Shown here: positions 48,949-57,891 of the stretch, in pieces | Numbering within the stretch: the stretch's first letter is position 1 | Layout: the number at the start of each line of letters is the position of its first letter | Assembly: GCF_021568905.1 (NCBI RefSeq) | Contig: NZ_JAKGSB010000003.1 | Coordinates: forward strand, 1 to 64,000 | Origin: Zavarzinia marina | Lineage (GTDB): Bacteria > Pseudomonadota > Alphaproteobacteria > Zavarziniales > Zavarziniaceae | DNA: 64,000 bases | Reading direction: 5' to 3' | Program-made: the position numbers and the translations under genes | The notes under the pieces: model-generated | Seen by the model: only the letters and a program-made list of their open reading frames with translations | Databases searched by the model: none | Told to the model about the DNA's origin: nothing

Positions 48949-50256
48949 TCAATAGACGAGGGCATAGCGGGCGGCGAGGGCGGGCAGGTCCAGACCCTCC
49001 ACCGTCGCGATCTCGCCGCGCTTGTGCATGAGGTAGGCGGCGCGCATCTCGTCGCTCTCCATCAGGATGTTCCCCGTTTTCTCCAGCGCGTCCAGCGCCT
49101 CGCCGAGGCTGGCGGGCAGGGGGCGGATGTTGGAAGCCGCGCGTTCCCCGGGTGAAAGGCCGTCCGGGTCCGCCATGGTGATCGCCGGCGTCTCGAGCCC
49201 GGCTTCGATTCCGGCGAGGCCGGCCCGGATCAGGGCGCCGAGGGCGAGGTGGGGTGTCGCCGCACCGTCGCAGGCGCGATATTCGAAATTGAAGGCGCGA
49301 CCGACATCCGCGCCGGCCACGTCCGAGACGGGACAGATGCGGACGAAGGCTTCCCGGTCGCGGTAGCCCAGATTGGTGACCGTCGTGCTCCAGGAATTGG
49401 GTTTCAGGCGCTCGTAGGACAGCACGCTCGGCGCGGTCAGGGCCGTCAGCGCGCGGCCGTGTTCGATCACCCCGGCGATGAAACGCCCGGCAATGGCGGA
49501 GACGCCGCAGGGCCGAGCGGGATCGTGGGACAGGGGCTTCCCGTCCATGTCCTCCAGGCTGAAATGGATGTGGACGCCGTTGCCGACCACGCCATGGGTG
49601 ACGACGGGGGAGAAGCTGACCCGGTGGCCCCGGCGCCAGGCCAGGGCATGCACGATCTGGCGCAGCATCACGGCGCGGTCGGCGGCGGCGAGCGCGAGGG
49701 CGGGGCGCAGGGTGACCTCGATCTGGCGGGGGCCGTATTCGGGCAGCACCGTCTCGGGTTCCAGGCCGGCCTGGGCGATGGCGGCGATCAGGGCATGGGG
49801 AAAGTCGCCGGCCCGGCGGATGGCGTCGAGCCCGTAGGATCCGCCCGGCCGCTCCTCCACCCCGCCATGGAAGAATTCATGCTCGAAGGCGACGCGGAGA
49901 CGGAGTCCGTGGCCGGAAAGGCGCGCGATCGCGCTCTTCAGATAGTGCCTCGTGCAGCACGACCAGGGCCGCCGCGCCATGTCGACGATGTCGCCGAGCA
50001 GGAAATGCTCGGGCACCGAGCCGTCCTCGAAATCGACGCAGACTTCCGCCGCGAGATCCGGCATCAGCAGGAGATCGCCGCGCGGGCCGAAGGGTGTCGC
50101 CGGGATCGCGCCGAAGCAATTGATCATGACGTTGGTCGGGGTCCAGCCCACGCCGCCGGCGAGCCTTGCCGGCAGATCCTCCGCCGGGAACCCCTTGCCG
50201 CGCACCTGGCCGGCGAAATCGCTGCACACCGCCATGACGAAGGGATGGCGCTTCAC
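48949..50256 (-). CDS. Glutamine-synthetase-family ligase
   Basis: The protein is about 435 residues with the GS catalytic fold. Visible regions are AVCSDFAGQVRGKGFP (beta-grasp start), FEHEFF with metal-binding Glu residues, EYGPRQIEVTL, GNGVHIHFSLEDMDG with the conserved His, and SYERLKPNSWS and FEYRACDGAATPHL in the C half. It is shorter than GlnA and lacks the usual adenylylation-loop pattern, so a gamma-glutamyl-amine or other amide ligase (PuuA/GlnA-like type) is likelier than ammonia assimilation. A GTG at 50256 with AGGA 6 bases upstream is the best start. Confidence 0.82.
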   Translation of the reverse strand: MKRHPFVMAVCSDFAGQVRGKGFPAEDLPARLAGGVGWTPTNVMINCFGAIPATPFGPRGDLLLMPDLAAEVCVDFEDGSVPEHFLLGDIVDMARRPWSCCTRHYLKSAIARLSGHGLRLRVAFEHEFFHGGVEERPGGSYGLDAIRRAGDFPHALIAAIAQAGLEPETVLPEYGPRQIEVTLRPALALAAADRAVMLRQIVHALAWRRGHRVSFSPVVTHGVVGNGVHIHFSLEDMDGKPLSHDPARPCGVSAIAGRFIAGVIEHGRALTALTAPSVLSYERLKPNSWSTTVTNLGYRDREAFVRICPVSDVAGADVGRAFNFEYRACDGAATPHLALGALIRAGLAGIEAGLETPAITMADPDGLSPGERAASNIRPLPASLGEALDALEKTGNILMESDEMRAAYLMHKRGEIATVEGLDLPALAARYALVY

Positions 50257-50392
50257 GGGAAGTCCTTTGTTCCAGACCAATGTCAGCATGGCCCGGAGAA
50301 GATGGCGCGCGCAAGGCAGCCCTGCCCGCGCGGGGCTTTCGCTCGGCCCGGCGCGCGGTCATAGTGCCCGGCTCGATATTTCGGAGTGGGTC

Positions 50393-51826
50393 ATGGCCGT
50401 GGCGGTCGAAACGGTGGGCAAGCGCGCGCGGCGCGGCGGGGAGCCGAAGGGCTTCCTGGCGGAGGCGCGCGCCCTGCTCGTCGTCGGCCTGCCGCTGGTC
50501 TTCGGGCAATTGGCCTGGATGGCCATGCTGACCACCGACACGGTGATCCTTGGGCGTCTCGGGCCGGAATCCCTGGCGGCCGGGGCGCTCGGCCATTCGG
50601 TCGTCATCGTGCCCATGCTGTTCCTGATCGGCCTCGCCCAGGGGGCGGTGCCGCTGATGGCCCATGCCGTCGGGGCCAGGACGCGCCATGTGCGCGAGGT
50701 CCGGCGCACCGTGCGCCAGGCGTTCTGGGCGACGGGCATGATCTGCGTCCCGGCGATCGCGGCACTGTGGTTCGTCGGCGACCTCCTCCTGCTGATCGGG
50801 CAGGACCCGGCCCTGGTCGACCTGACCGAGGATTACGTGCGCGCCGTCGCCCCCATGCTGCTGACCTATACGTGGTTCGCGGTCCTGCGCAATTTCACCG
50901 CCACCTACAGGCGCCAGCGCGCCGCGCTGATCATCGCCCTTGCGCAGGTGCCGGTGAACGGCGTGCTCGCCTATGGTCTGGTGTTCGGGGACTTCGGCCT
51001 GCCGCGCCTCGGCGTCATCGGCGCCGGCGTCGCCTCCAGCCTGTCGGGCCTGACGGCGCTGATCGCGCTCGGCCTCTATCTGCGGACGGACCGGCAGTTC
51101 CGGCGCTTTCGCCTGCTCGGGCGTTTCTGGCGGCCGGACTGGCCGCGCCTCGGCCATGTCTTTCGGATCGGCACGCCCATCGGCCTGACCATCACTTTCG
51201 AGGTGCTGCTCTATTCGGGTGCCGCCCAGCTCATGGGGCTGATCGGGCCGCTGGCGCTCGCCGCCCATCAGATCGCGCTCCAGGTCGCCTCCGTGACCTT
51301 CATGGTGGCGCTGGGCATCGGCCAGGCCGGCGCCATCCGCGTCGGCATCGCCACGGGGGCGCGCGATCCGGCGGCGGTCGGCCGCACGGGCTGGACCGCG
51401 CTCGTGCTCGGCTGCGGCTTCATGGGCTCCATGGCGATCGTCATGGTGGTCTGGCGCAGCGAGATCGCGGGTCTGTTCCTGCCCGATGTGACCAGCCCCG
51501 AGAACCGCGAGGTGGTGGCCATCGCCGCCGGTTTCCTGATCCTCGCCGGGGTGTTCCAGGTGCTGGACGCGGCCCAGGTGGTGACGGTCAACCTGCTGCG
51601 CGGTCTTCGCGACGCGCGTGTGCCCATGCTCTATGCCCTGCTGTGCTATTGGGTGCTGGGCCTCGGCCTGTCGTGGCTGCTGGCCTTCCCGCTCGGCCTC
51701 GGCGGCATGGGCATCTGGTGGAGTTTCGTCGCGGCGCTGGCGGTCTTCGCGTCGCTGCTGGTCCACCGCTTCGCCCATCGCGACCGATTGACGACCTATC
51801 GCGATCTGTTCGGGGGGGCGGCATGA
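50393..51826 (+). CDS. MATE-family efflux transporter
   Basis: The 477-residue membrane protein has 12 predicted helices in two MatE halves, including LVFGQLAWMAMLTTDTVILGRLGPESLAAGALG, QGAVPLMAHAVGAR and the second-half GAAQLMGLIGPLALAAHQIALQ. It exports cationic drugs or metabolites in exchange for Na+ or H+. GGAG lies 7-8 bases before the ATG at 50393. The stop overlaps the tlyA start (ATGA), so it heads an operon of RNA- and small-molecule methyltransferases. Confidence 0.9.
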   Translation: MAVAVETVGKRARRGGEPKGFLAEARALLVVGLPLVFGQLAWMAMLTTDTVILGRLGPESLAAGALGHSVVIVPMLFLIGLAQGAVPLMAHAVGARTRHVREVRRTVRQAFWATGMICVPAIAALWFVGDLLLLIGQDPALVDLTEDYVRAVAPMLLTYTWFAVLRNFTATYRRQRAALIIALAQVPVNGVLAYGLVFGDFGLPRLGVIGAGVASSLSGLTALIALGLYLRTDRQFRRFRLLGRFWRPDWPRLGHVFRIGTPIGLTITFEVLLYSGAAQLMGLIGPLALAAHQIALQVASVTFMVALGIGQAGAIRVGIATGARDPAAVGRTGWTALVLGCGFMGSMAIVMVVWRSEIAGLFLPDVTSPENREVVAIAAGFLILAGVFQVLDAAQVVTVNLLRGLRDARVPMLYALLCYWVLGLGLSWLLAFPLGLGGMGIWWSFVAALAVFASLLVHRFAHRDRLTTYRDLFGGAA

Positions 51827-52563
51827 CCAAGGTGCGCCTCGATCAATTGCTGGTCGACCGGGGCCTGGTCGAGACCCGGACCAAGGCCCAGGCCGTGATC
51901 ATGGCCGGCAACGTCTTCACCGGCACGCGGCGCCTGGACAAGGCCGGCGACAAGGTGGCGGAGGACATCGCGATCGAGGTGAAGGGGCAGGCCCACCCCT
52001 GGGTCTCCCGTGGTGGCCTGAAGCTGGAAAAGGGCCTGGTGGCCTTCGACATCGATCCGACCGGGCTGACCGCGATCGACGTCGGCGCCTCCACCGGCGG
52101 CTTCACCGACGTGCTGCTGACCAAAGGCGCGGCCAAGGTCTTCGCGGTCGATGTCGGCCACGGCCAATTGGCCTGGAAGCTGCGGAACGATCCCCGTGTC
52201 GTGGTGATGGAACGGACCAACGCCCGCCGGCTCGACGCGGACATGATCCCGGATCCGGTGGACCTCGTCGTCTGCGACGCCAGTTTCATCGGCCTCGAGG
52301 TGGTGCTGCCGGCGGCCCTGGCCCTGACGCGGCCCGGTGCGCGCCTGATCGCCCTGATCAAGCCGCAGTTCGAGGTCGGCAAGGGGCGAGTCGGCAAGGG
52401 CGGCGTGGTGCGCGAGCCCGAATTGCACCAGGAAGTCTGCGACCGGATCGAAGCCTGGGTCGGCGGCCTGCCGGGATGGCGCGTGCTGGGCATCGTGGAG
52501 AGCCCGATCAAGGGACCGGAAGGCAATGTCGAATTCCTCATCGGGGCCGCGCGCGATGCCTGA
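51823..52563 (+). CDS. tlyA: TlyA-family rRNA 2'-O-methyltransferase (hemolysin A homologue)
   Basis: The 246-residue protein has an N-terminal S4 RNA-binding domain (VRLDQLLVDRGLVETRTKAQAVIMAGNVF) and an FtsJ-type methyltransferase domain with AIDVGASTGGFTDVLL, DVGHGQLAWKLR and a VCDASFIGLEVVLP catalytic strand, then LIALIKPQFEVGKG. TlyA methylates a cytidine ribose in 16S and/or 23S rRNA and affects capreomycin sensitivity in actinobacteria. It overlaps the MATE gene by 4 bases and the next gene by 8 bases. Confidence 0.92.
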   Translation: MTKVRLDQLLVDRGLVETRTKAQAVIMAGNVFTGTRRLDKAGDKVAEDIAIEVKGQAHPWVSRGGLKLEKGLVAFDIDPTGLTAIDVGASTGGFTDVLLTKGAAKVFAVDVGHGQLAWKLRNDPRVVVMERTNARRLDADMIPDPVDLVVCDASFIGLEVVLPAALALTRPGARLIALIKPQFEVGKGRVGKGGVVREPELHQEVCDRIEAWVGGLPGWRVLGIVESPIKGPEGNVEFLIGAARDA

Positions 52564-53794
52564 CGTCTTCGAAGCCGTGATCACCCGCCTGGGCGCCCAG
52601 GGCGACGGCGCGGCGGAGGGGCCGGGGGGGCCGGTCCACATCCCCTTCGCCTTGCCCGGCGAACGGGTGCGCGCGGTGCGCGAGGGCAAGGTGGTCCGCC
52701 TCGATACCGTGCTCGACGCCTCGCCCGACCGGGTCGATCCGGCCTGCGCCTATTTCGGGCGCTGCGGCGGCTGCCAGTTGCAGCATCTGGCGCCTGCCGC
52801 CGTCGCCGACTTCAAGCGCGCGGGGATCCGCGCCGCCCTCGGCCATCGCGGCTTCTCGGATGCCGAGGTTCTGCCGACCCTGTCCCTGCCGGCGGGCGAA
52901 CGCCGAAGGGCGAAATTCGCCGTGCTGCGTGTCGGGCGGAAGCTCTTCTTCGGTTTCAGCGAAAGGCGCAGCCACCGGCTGGTGGATGTCGATGCCTGTC
53001 CCGCCGTGCTGCCGGGCCTGAACCGTCTGATCGCGCCCCTGCGCGCCCTCGCCCACCAGATCGCCTTCGATGCCGCGACCGTCACCCTGCTGCCCGGCGG
53101 CACGGATCTGGTGCTGGAGGGCAAGTTCCGCCTGGACCTCGCCGCGCGGGAAGTCCTGGCGGATTTCGCCGCCGCCAACGACATCGCCCGCATCACCGCC
53201 GCCGGCGAGATGGTGCTGGAACGCACGGCCCCCAGCCTGCCCTTCGCCGGCATCCCGGTTTCGCCCGCCCCCGGCGGCTTCCTGCAGCCGAGCGCCTCGG
53301 GCGAGGCGGCGCTGGTCGAGGCGGTGATGGCGCGCCTTGGCGAGGGATTCAAGCGGGCGGTCGATCTCTTCGCCGGCTGCGGCACCTTCACCCTGCCGCT
53401 GGCCCGGCACCTGCCCGTCATCGCCTATGAGGGCGATGCGGCGGCGGTCGCCGCCCTCGACCGGGGCTGGCGCATGGGGCGCGGCCTGAAGCATGTCGAG
53501 GCGGTGCGCCGCGATCTCTATCGCCGCCCGGTCGAGGCGGTTGAATTCGACGCGGGCGACGTCGTCGTCATCGATCCCCCGCGCGAAGGGGCGGAGGCGC
53601 AGATGCGCACCCTGGCCGCCTCGCCGGTCCGGCGCATCGTCGCCGTCTCGTGCAGTCCGGCCAGTTTCGCGCGCGATGCCCGCATCCTCGGCGATGCCGG
53701 CTTCGCGCTGGGCCCGGTGCTGCCGGTCGATCAGTTCGCCTGGTCGTCCCACGTCGAGCTGGTGGCGGCGTTCGAGCGGGCCGAATTCGCCTGA
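52556..53794 (+). CDS. TrmA/RlmD-type RNA m5U methyltransferase with 4Fe-4S cluster
   Basis: The 412-residue protein has a TRAM-like N-terminus and a cluster motif with Cys64, Cys70, Cys73 (CAYFGRCGGCQLQH) and Cys148 in VDVDACPAV. Its C-terminal Rossmann domain has VDLFAGCGTFTLPLARH, VVVIDPPREGAEAQM and the catalytic Cys in IVAVSCSPASFARD. It makes 5-methyluridine in rRNA or tRNA; RlmD (position 1939) and TrmA-like targets cannot be told apart here. It starts 8 bases inside the tlyA end, so translation is probably coupled. Confidence 0.9.
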   Translation: MPDVFEAVITRLGAQGDGAAEGPGGPVHIPFALPGERVRAVREGKVVRLDTVLDASPDRVDPACAYFGRCGGCQLQHLAPAAVADFKRAGIRAALGHRGFSDAEVLPTLSLPAGERRRAKFAVLRVGRKLFFGFSERRSHRLVDVDACPAVLPGLNRLIAPLRALAHQIAFDAATVTLLPGGTDLVLEGKFRLDLAAREVLADFAAANDIARITAAGEMVLERTAPSLPFAGIPVSPAPGGFLQPSASGEAALVEAVMARLGEGFKRAVDLFAGCGTFTLPLARHLPVIAYEGDAAAVAALDRGWRMGRGLKHVEAVRRDLYRRPVEAVEFDAGDVVVIDPPREGAEAQMRTLAASPVRRIVAVSCSPASFARDARILGDAGFALGPVLPVDQFAWSSHVELVAAFERAEFA

Positions 53795-53849
53795 TTTCCA
53801 CCCACACTCCCGCCGTGGCACACTGACGCCGATGGATGGAGACCGAGGG

Positions 53850-54893
53850 ATGGCCGGCGCATTCGATATCGCCTATGGCGCGGCCCGGCTCGCCCGGGTG
53901 GCCTGGTTCGCCGGGCAATATGTGGCGGCGGAACGCCTGACGAGGGGCCGGCGTGGCGCCTTCGTCCAGGCCGAGGGGCGCGAGCCCATCGGCTGGCGTC
54001 CGATCCTGGCCGCCCTCGGCGATCTCTTCGAACGCGATCGGCGCCTGATCGAGGCCGGGGTCTATGCCGTGCCGGCGGATCTGGCGCTGCGCCCCGGCCG
54101 CGCCGTCGGCGATGCCTATCGATTCTTCCGCGACCTGCCGGCGGTCGCCCGGCGCCGCCGCGACCATGGCCACGACGAAGTTCGCGGCGAAGTTCGCGAC
54201 ATGGGCGCGCCCGGCACCTATCCCGCCTACTACCTGCAGAATTTCCACTATCAGACCGATGGCTGGCTGTCCGACCATTCGGCCGACGTCTACGACCATC
54301 AGGTCGAGGTGCTGTTCACCGGGGCGGCGGCGGCCATGCGCCGCCAGGCCCTGCCCCTGCTGCGTCAGGTGATCGCCGGGCGCGACACCCGGCAGCTTCG
54401 CGTCGCCGACATCGCCTGCGGCACCGGCGGGCTGATCGACGACATGAAGGCGACCTGGCCGCGCCTTCATGTCACCGGGCTCGATCTCTCGCCCGCCTAT
54501 CTGCGAAGGGCGCGGCGCCGTCTCGCCCGGCGCGGCGGCATCGGTTTCGTCCAGGCCAAGGCGGAGGCCCTGCCCTTCGCCGACGACAGCCTGGATGCCC
54601 TGACCTGCGTCTATCTGTTCCATGAACTGCCGCCGCGCGTGCGGATCGCGGTCGCGGCGGAATGCGCCCGTGTCTTGAAGCCCGGTGGCGGCCTGATCCT
54701 GGTCGATGCCTTGCAGACCGGCGATACGCCCGCCTTCGACGGCTTGCTCGACTTCTTTCCCCGGGCCTTTCACGAACCCTATTTCTCGACCTATGCCGAT
54801 CTCGATCTCGATGGCCTGTTCGGTGCCGCCGGTCTTCGGCGCGAGGCCTGGTGGCCCGCCTTCCTGTCCAAGGCCGTTCTGTTCAGAAAGTAG
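53850..54893 (+). CDS. SAM-dependent methyltransferase, class I
   Basis: The protein is about 347 residues. The first 180 residues are an extension without a motif I recognise (ending in DGWLSDHSADVYDHQVEVLFTG). The C-terminal domain is a typical UbiE/Coq5-like methyltransferase: LRVADIACGTGGLIDDMK, GLDLSPAYLRRARRRL, AEALPFADDSLDALTCVYLFHELP, and RVLKPGGGLILVDAL. The start at 53850 has GGAG 8 bases upstream; 53832 is an in-frame alternative. The long N-terminal part may be a substrate-recognition domain. The substrate is unknown. Confidence 0.8.
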   Translation: MAGAFDIAYGAARLARVAWFAGQYVAAERLTRGRRGAFVQAEGREPIGWRPILAALGDLFERDRRLIEAGVYAVPADLALRPGRAVGDAYRFFRDLPAVARRRRDHGHDEVRGEVRDMGAPGTYPAYYLQNFHYQTDGWLSDHSADVYDHQVEVLFTGAAAAMRRQALPLLRQVIAGRDTRQLRVADIACGTGGLIDDMKATWPRLHVTGLDLSPAYLRRARRRLARRGGIGFVQAKAEALPFADDSLDALTCVYLFHELPPRVRIAVAAECARVLKPGGGLILVDALQTGDTPAFDGLLDFFPRAFHEPYFSTYADLDLDGLFGAAGLRREAWWPAFLSKAVLFRK

Positions 54894-54897
54894 CCCC

Positions 54898-55578
54898 GTG
54901 GTCCTTCCCCTGCACGACGGCCTGCCGACGCGCCGTCCCCCGGTGGTCAACACCGCCCTGATGATCGCCTGCGCCGCCATCTGGCTACTGCAACTGGCGA
55001 CCGACCACGCCGAGATCGACGCCATCCGCTACGGCTTCGTGCCCTTCTTCCTGTTCGAAGGCCTGCCCCCGGGTGTCGACATCGGCGCGCCGCCCGCCGT
55101 CGCGACCCTGATCACCCATGCCTTCCTGCATGGCGATTTCTGGCATCTCGCGGGCAACATGCTGTTCCTCTGGATCTTCGGCAACAATGTCGAGGATGCC
55201 CTCGGCCATGTCGCCTATCTCGGCTTCTATCTGTTCTGCGCCGCCGCAGGGGCCCTGGGCGAAGGCCTGTCGGATCCCTATTCGCAGATCCCGATGATCG
55301 GCGCTTCGGGCGCCGTATCGGGCGTGCTCGGGGCCTATATCGTGCTGTTCCCGCGCCAGCCGGTGACCGTGCTGCTCGGCTGGTTTCCCCTGTCGCTGCC
55401 GGCCTTCATGGTCATCGGCCTCTGGTTCGTCATGCAGCTCTTCGACGGCTTCTCGGGCCAGGCGGGGGCGGAACATATCGCCTGGATCGCCCATGTCGGC
55501 GGCTTCCTGGTCGGCGTCGCCCTGATCCGGCCGTTCCGGGCCCGGCTGCTGCCCCGGCCCTGGTTAAATCGCTTCTAA
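54898..55578 (+). CDS. Rhomboid intramembrane serine protease
   Basis: The 226-residue protein has six membrane segments. The catalytic Ser137 lies in PMIGASGAVSGVLGAY and the catalytic His199 in AWIAHVGGFLVG. The HxxxN pair (His83, Asn87) is in DFWHLAGNMLFLWIFGNNVED. It would cleave membrane proteins within the lipid bilayer. The start is a GTG at 54898, 4 bases after the preceding stop. No ATG fits before the first helix. A Shine-Dalgarno is weak, consistent with coupled translation. Its end lies 54 bases before the ribB gene, with a separate promoter between. Confidence 0.88.
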   Translation: MVLPLHDGLPTRRPPVVNTALMIACAAIWLLQLATDHAEIDAIRYGFVPFFLFEGLPPGVDIGAPPAVATLITHAFLHGDFWHLAGNMLFLWIFGNNVEDALGHVAYLGFYLFCAAAGALGEGLSDPYSQIPMIGASGAVSGVLGAYIVLFPRQPVTVLLGWFPLSLPAFMVIGLWFVMQLFDGFSGQAGAEHIAWIAHVGGFLVGVALIRPFRARLLPRPWLNRF

Positions 55579-55589
55579 AACAGATCTAA

Positions 55590-55632
55590 ATTTTAAGTTT
55601 GACTTAAAATCGAGGGCGGCTATCGTGCCGCC
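55590..55632 (+). promoter_or_regulatory. Promoter and palindromic operator of the HTH-RibB gene
   Basis: ATTTTAAGT (55590-55598) and ACTTAAAAT (55602-55610) are perfect 9-bp inverted arms with a TTG spacer. They form an AT-rich island in GC-rich DNA. A TTGACT at 55599-55604 inside it and TATCGT at 55621-55626, 16 bases apart, make a plausible -35/-10 pair. Transcription would start at about 55632-55633, at the start codon itself, so the mRNA may be leaderless; no Shine-Dalgarno is seen. The palindrome overlaps the -35 element and is the natural site for the gene's own HTH domain. Confidence 0.6.
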
Positions 55633-56934
55633 ATGAAGCTGACGGACTGGCTGGCCCGCGAGGGCCTCACCCGCATGGAGCTGGCGCGCCGCATGGGCGT
55701 GTCGCCGGCCGCCGTCACCCAATTGTGCAACAACAGGGCGCCCTGGCTGTCGCGGGAGACCGCGGAAATGCTGTTGCGGGTCACGGATGGCGCCGTGACC
55801 CCCAATGATTTCATCGGGCTCGCCCCAGCGCGGGAGGACGAATTGACCAAGACCGTGACCGACGCCGTTTCGGCCTTTGCCCGGGGCGAGATCGTCATCG
55901 TCACCGACGACGACGACCGCGAGAACGAGGGCGATCTGATCTGCGCCGCCTCGCTCTGCACGCCCGAGAAGATGGCCTTCATCATCCGCCACACCTGCGG
56001 CATCGTCTGCGCGCCCTTGAGCGCCGCCGAAGCCCGGCGCCTGCGCCTCGATCCCATGGTGAACGGCAATGACGCCCCCCTGGGCACCAATTTCACCGTC
56101 ACCGTCGATGTCCGCCACGGTCTGACCACCGGCATCTCGGCGGAACAGCGCTCGAACACCGTGCGGGCGCTCGCCAACAACAACATGGGGCCGGGCGATT
56201 TCGTCCGCCCCGGCCATGTCTTCCCCCTGATCGCGCGGGACGGCGGCGTGCTCATGCGCTCCGGCCATACCGAGGCGGCGGTCGATCTGTGCAAGCTCGC
56301 CGGCCTGCCGCCGGTCGGCGTCATCTGTGAATTGGCGAATGACGACGGCACGGTGATGAAGGGCGCCCAGATCGAAGCCTTCGCCGAGAAGCACGGTCTG
56401 AAGCGGATCTCCGTCGCCGATCTGATCGCCCACCGCCAGATGCGCGAGACGCTGGTGGAACGGGTCTCGACCTTCACCGTCGAAACCGAGGTGGGGCCGC
56501 TGACCGGGCACGCCTATGTAACGCCCTTCGACAGCGTCCAGCATTTCGCCTTCGTCTATGGCGATCTCGGCGACGGGCAGATGGTGCCGACCCGGCTGCA
56601 CCGCGCCAATGTGATCGCCGACGTCTTCGGCGGCGCGCCCCTGATCCACAAGGCGCTGGCCCAGATGGCGGCGGCGGAACGGGGCGTGCTGCTCTATCTC
56701 CGCGATGGCACGGCCGGCGTGCCGGCGACGATGGCGGCCGATGACGATTCCTCCGAGGCGCAGCGGACGCGGCAGTGGCGCGAGATCGGCCTCGGCGCGC
56801 AGATCCTGCGCGATCTGGGCGTGGTCTCGATCCGTCACATGGTGTCGTCCGCCGCCTCGCTCTCGGGCCTCTCTTATGTCGGCGTTTCGGGCTTCGGCAT
56901 CGAGATCGCGGATACGATCACGCTGGGCGCCTAA
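55633..56934 (+). CDS. ribB: 3,4-dihydroxy-2-butanone-4-phosphate synthase with N-terminal HTH and degenerate GTP cyclohydrolase II domain
   Basis: The 433-residue protein has three parts. Residues 1-61 are an XRE/Cro-like helix-turn-helix (TDWLAREGLTRMELARRMGVSPAAVTQLCNN). Residues about 72-275 are a complete RibB domain with TDDDDRENEGD (91-101), RHTCGIVCAPL, FVRPGHVFPLIA and SGHTEAAVDL. Residues about 280-433 resemble RibA, but the zinc cysteines are absent (PTRLHRANVIADVFGGAPL in place of the CxxxxxxxxxxCxC loop), so cyclohydrolase activity is not expected. It makes the four-carbon unit of riboflavin. The HTH and the promoter palindrome suggest autoregulation. Confidence 0.88.
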   Translation: MKLTDWLAREGLTRMELARRMGVSPAAVTQLCNNRAPWLSRETAEMLLRVTDGAVTPNDFIGLAPAREDELTKTVTDAVSAFARGEIVIVTDDDDRENEGDLICAASLCTPEKMAFIIRHTCGIVCAPLSAAEARRLRLDPMVNGNDAPLGTNFTVTVDVRHGLTTGISAEQRSNTVRALANNNMGPGDFVRPGHVFPLIARDGGVLMRSGHTEAAVDLCKLAGLPPVGVICELANDDGTVMKGAQIEAFAEKHGLKRISVADLIAHRQMRETLVERVSTFTVETEVGPLTGHAYVTPFDSVQHFAFVYGDLGDGQMVPTRLHRANVIADVFGGAPLIHKALAQMAAAERGVLLYLRDGTAGVPATMAADDDSSEAQRTRQWREIGLGAQILRDLGVVSIRHMVSSAASLSGLSYVGVSGFGIEIADTITLGA

Positions 56935-57752
56935 TTCCCCAGCAATTGTTCGTCGCGGGCCCAGCCGGCGTTGCCGTCGGCCATGGCGACCAGGGCCCAG
57001 CCGGCCTGATGGTCGAGGATGATCACGCGCTGGCGCCCGGCCGGCAGATGGCCGATCACCGGGCAGCGCTCGAGGCCGCAGCGGCGCAACTCGGCGCCGT
57101 CGCCGCCGAGGTCGACCAGGCGGGTCGGCGCCCGCGTGTCGCCCGGCGTGCGCAGCGCCTCGGCCGAGCGGACCAGGGTCGCGCCCGGCGGCGGCGCGCG
57201 GCCGGCGCCGCGCGGGGCCGCCACCTCGCCTTCCAGGGGAAAGACCACGTCGCCGAAACGGGCGACGCCAAAGGCGGTGACCACCGGATCTCGGCACGGC
57301 CGAAGATCGGCGAGGGCGATGCGCGCATGCCAGCCGGCATCGGGCAGATTGGGATGGCGCTCGCGGATATCCTCGCGCTCTCCCTCGACCGCCACCGTCG
57401 CGATCACCCGGTCGCAGGCGACCAGCAGGACATGGCTCATGCGCAAGCCCATGGAGACGTCGCCGGCCCAGCCCCCGATCTCCAGCATGCGGTCGTCGTG
57501 GCGGCTCTCCTCGATCCGGCCGACCGTGGTCTCGGTCGAGGCCGGCCGCCACAGCCAGATCGGATAGACCAGATCGCCGACGGCGCTGTCGACCGCCAGC
57601 GCCGGCCCGTCGGGCCCGCCCCGCCCCGCGATCAGTTCCAGCCCCGTCGCCACCGTCGCCGGGCGGTCTTCGCCGCCGATCCAGGCGGTGGCCGCGGCCA
57701 TGGCGACCACGAGAGCGGAAAGCAGGAGAGCGGTGAGGCGTATCGGTGACAT
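56931..57752 (-). CDS. SH3-domain-containing exported protein
   Basis: The 273-residue protein has an N-terminal signal anchor (LTALLLSALVVAMAAATAWI) and a C-terminal bacterial SH3 domain (RLVDLGGDGAELRRCGLERCPVIGHLPAGRQRVIILDHQAGWALVAMADGNAGWARDEQL). The middle part with paired cysteines (LVACDRV, LRPCRDP) is not recognised. It is likely periplasmic and may bind cell-wall peptides. Its stop overlaps that of the convergent ribB gene by 4 bases. Confidence 0.7.
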   Translation of the reverse strand: MSPIRLTALLLSALVVAMAAATAWIGGEDRPATVATGLELIAGRGGPDGPALAVDSAVGDLVYPIWLWRPASTETTVGRIEESRHDDRMLEIGGWAGDVSMGLRMSHVLLVACDRVIATVAVEGEREDIRERHPNLPDAGWHARIALADLRPCRDPVVTAFGVARFGDVVFPLEGEVAAPRGAGRAPPPGATLVRSAEALRTPGDTRAPTRLVDLGGDGAELRRCGLERCPVIGHLPAGRQRVIILDHQAGWALVAMADGNAGWARDEQLLGN

Positions 57753-57891
57753 GGTGGCGATCGTGCAACACAGGCGAAAAACTGGCCGAGCCTAACATGG
57801 TTGGGCCGGGGATGCTTGCGCCCAGCCATGCATGGGCGGATGATCCTTAAATCGAATTATACCAGTCCTGGCTCGTCACGGATCAATCGCC

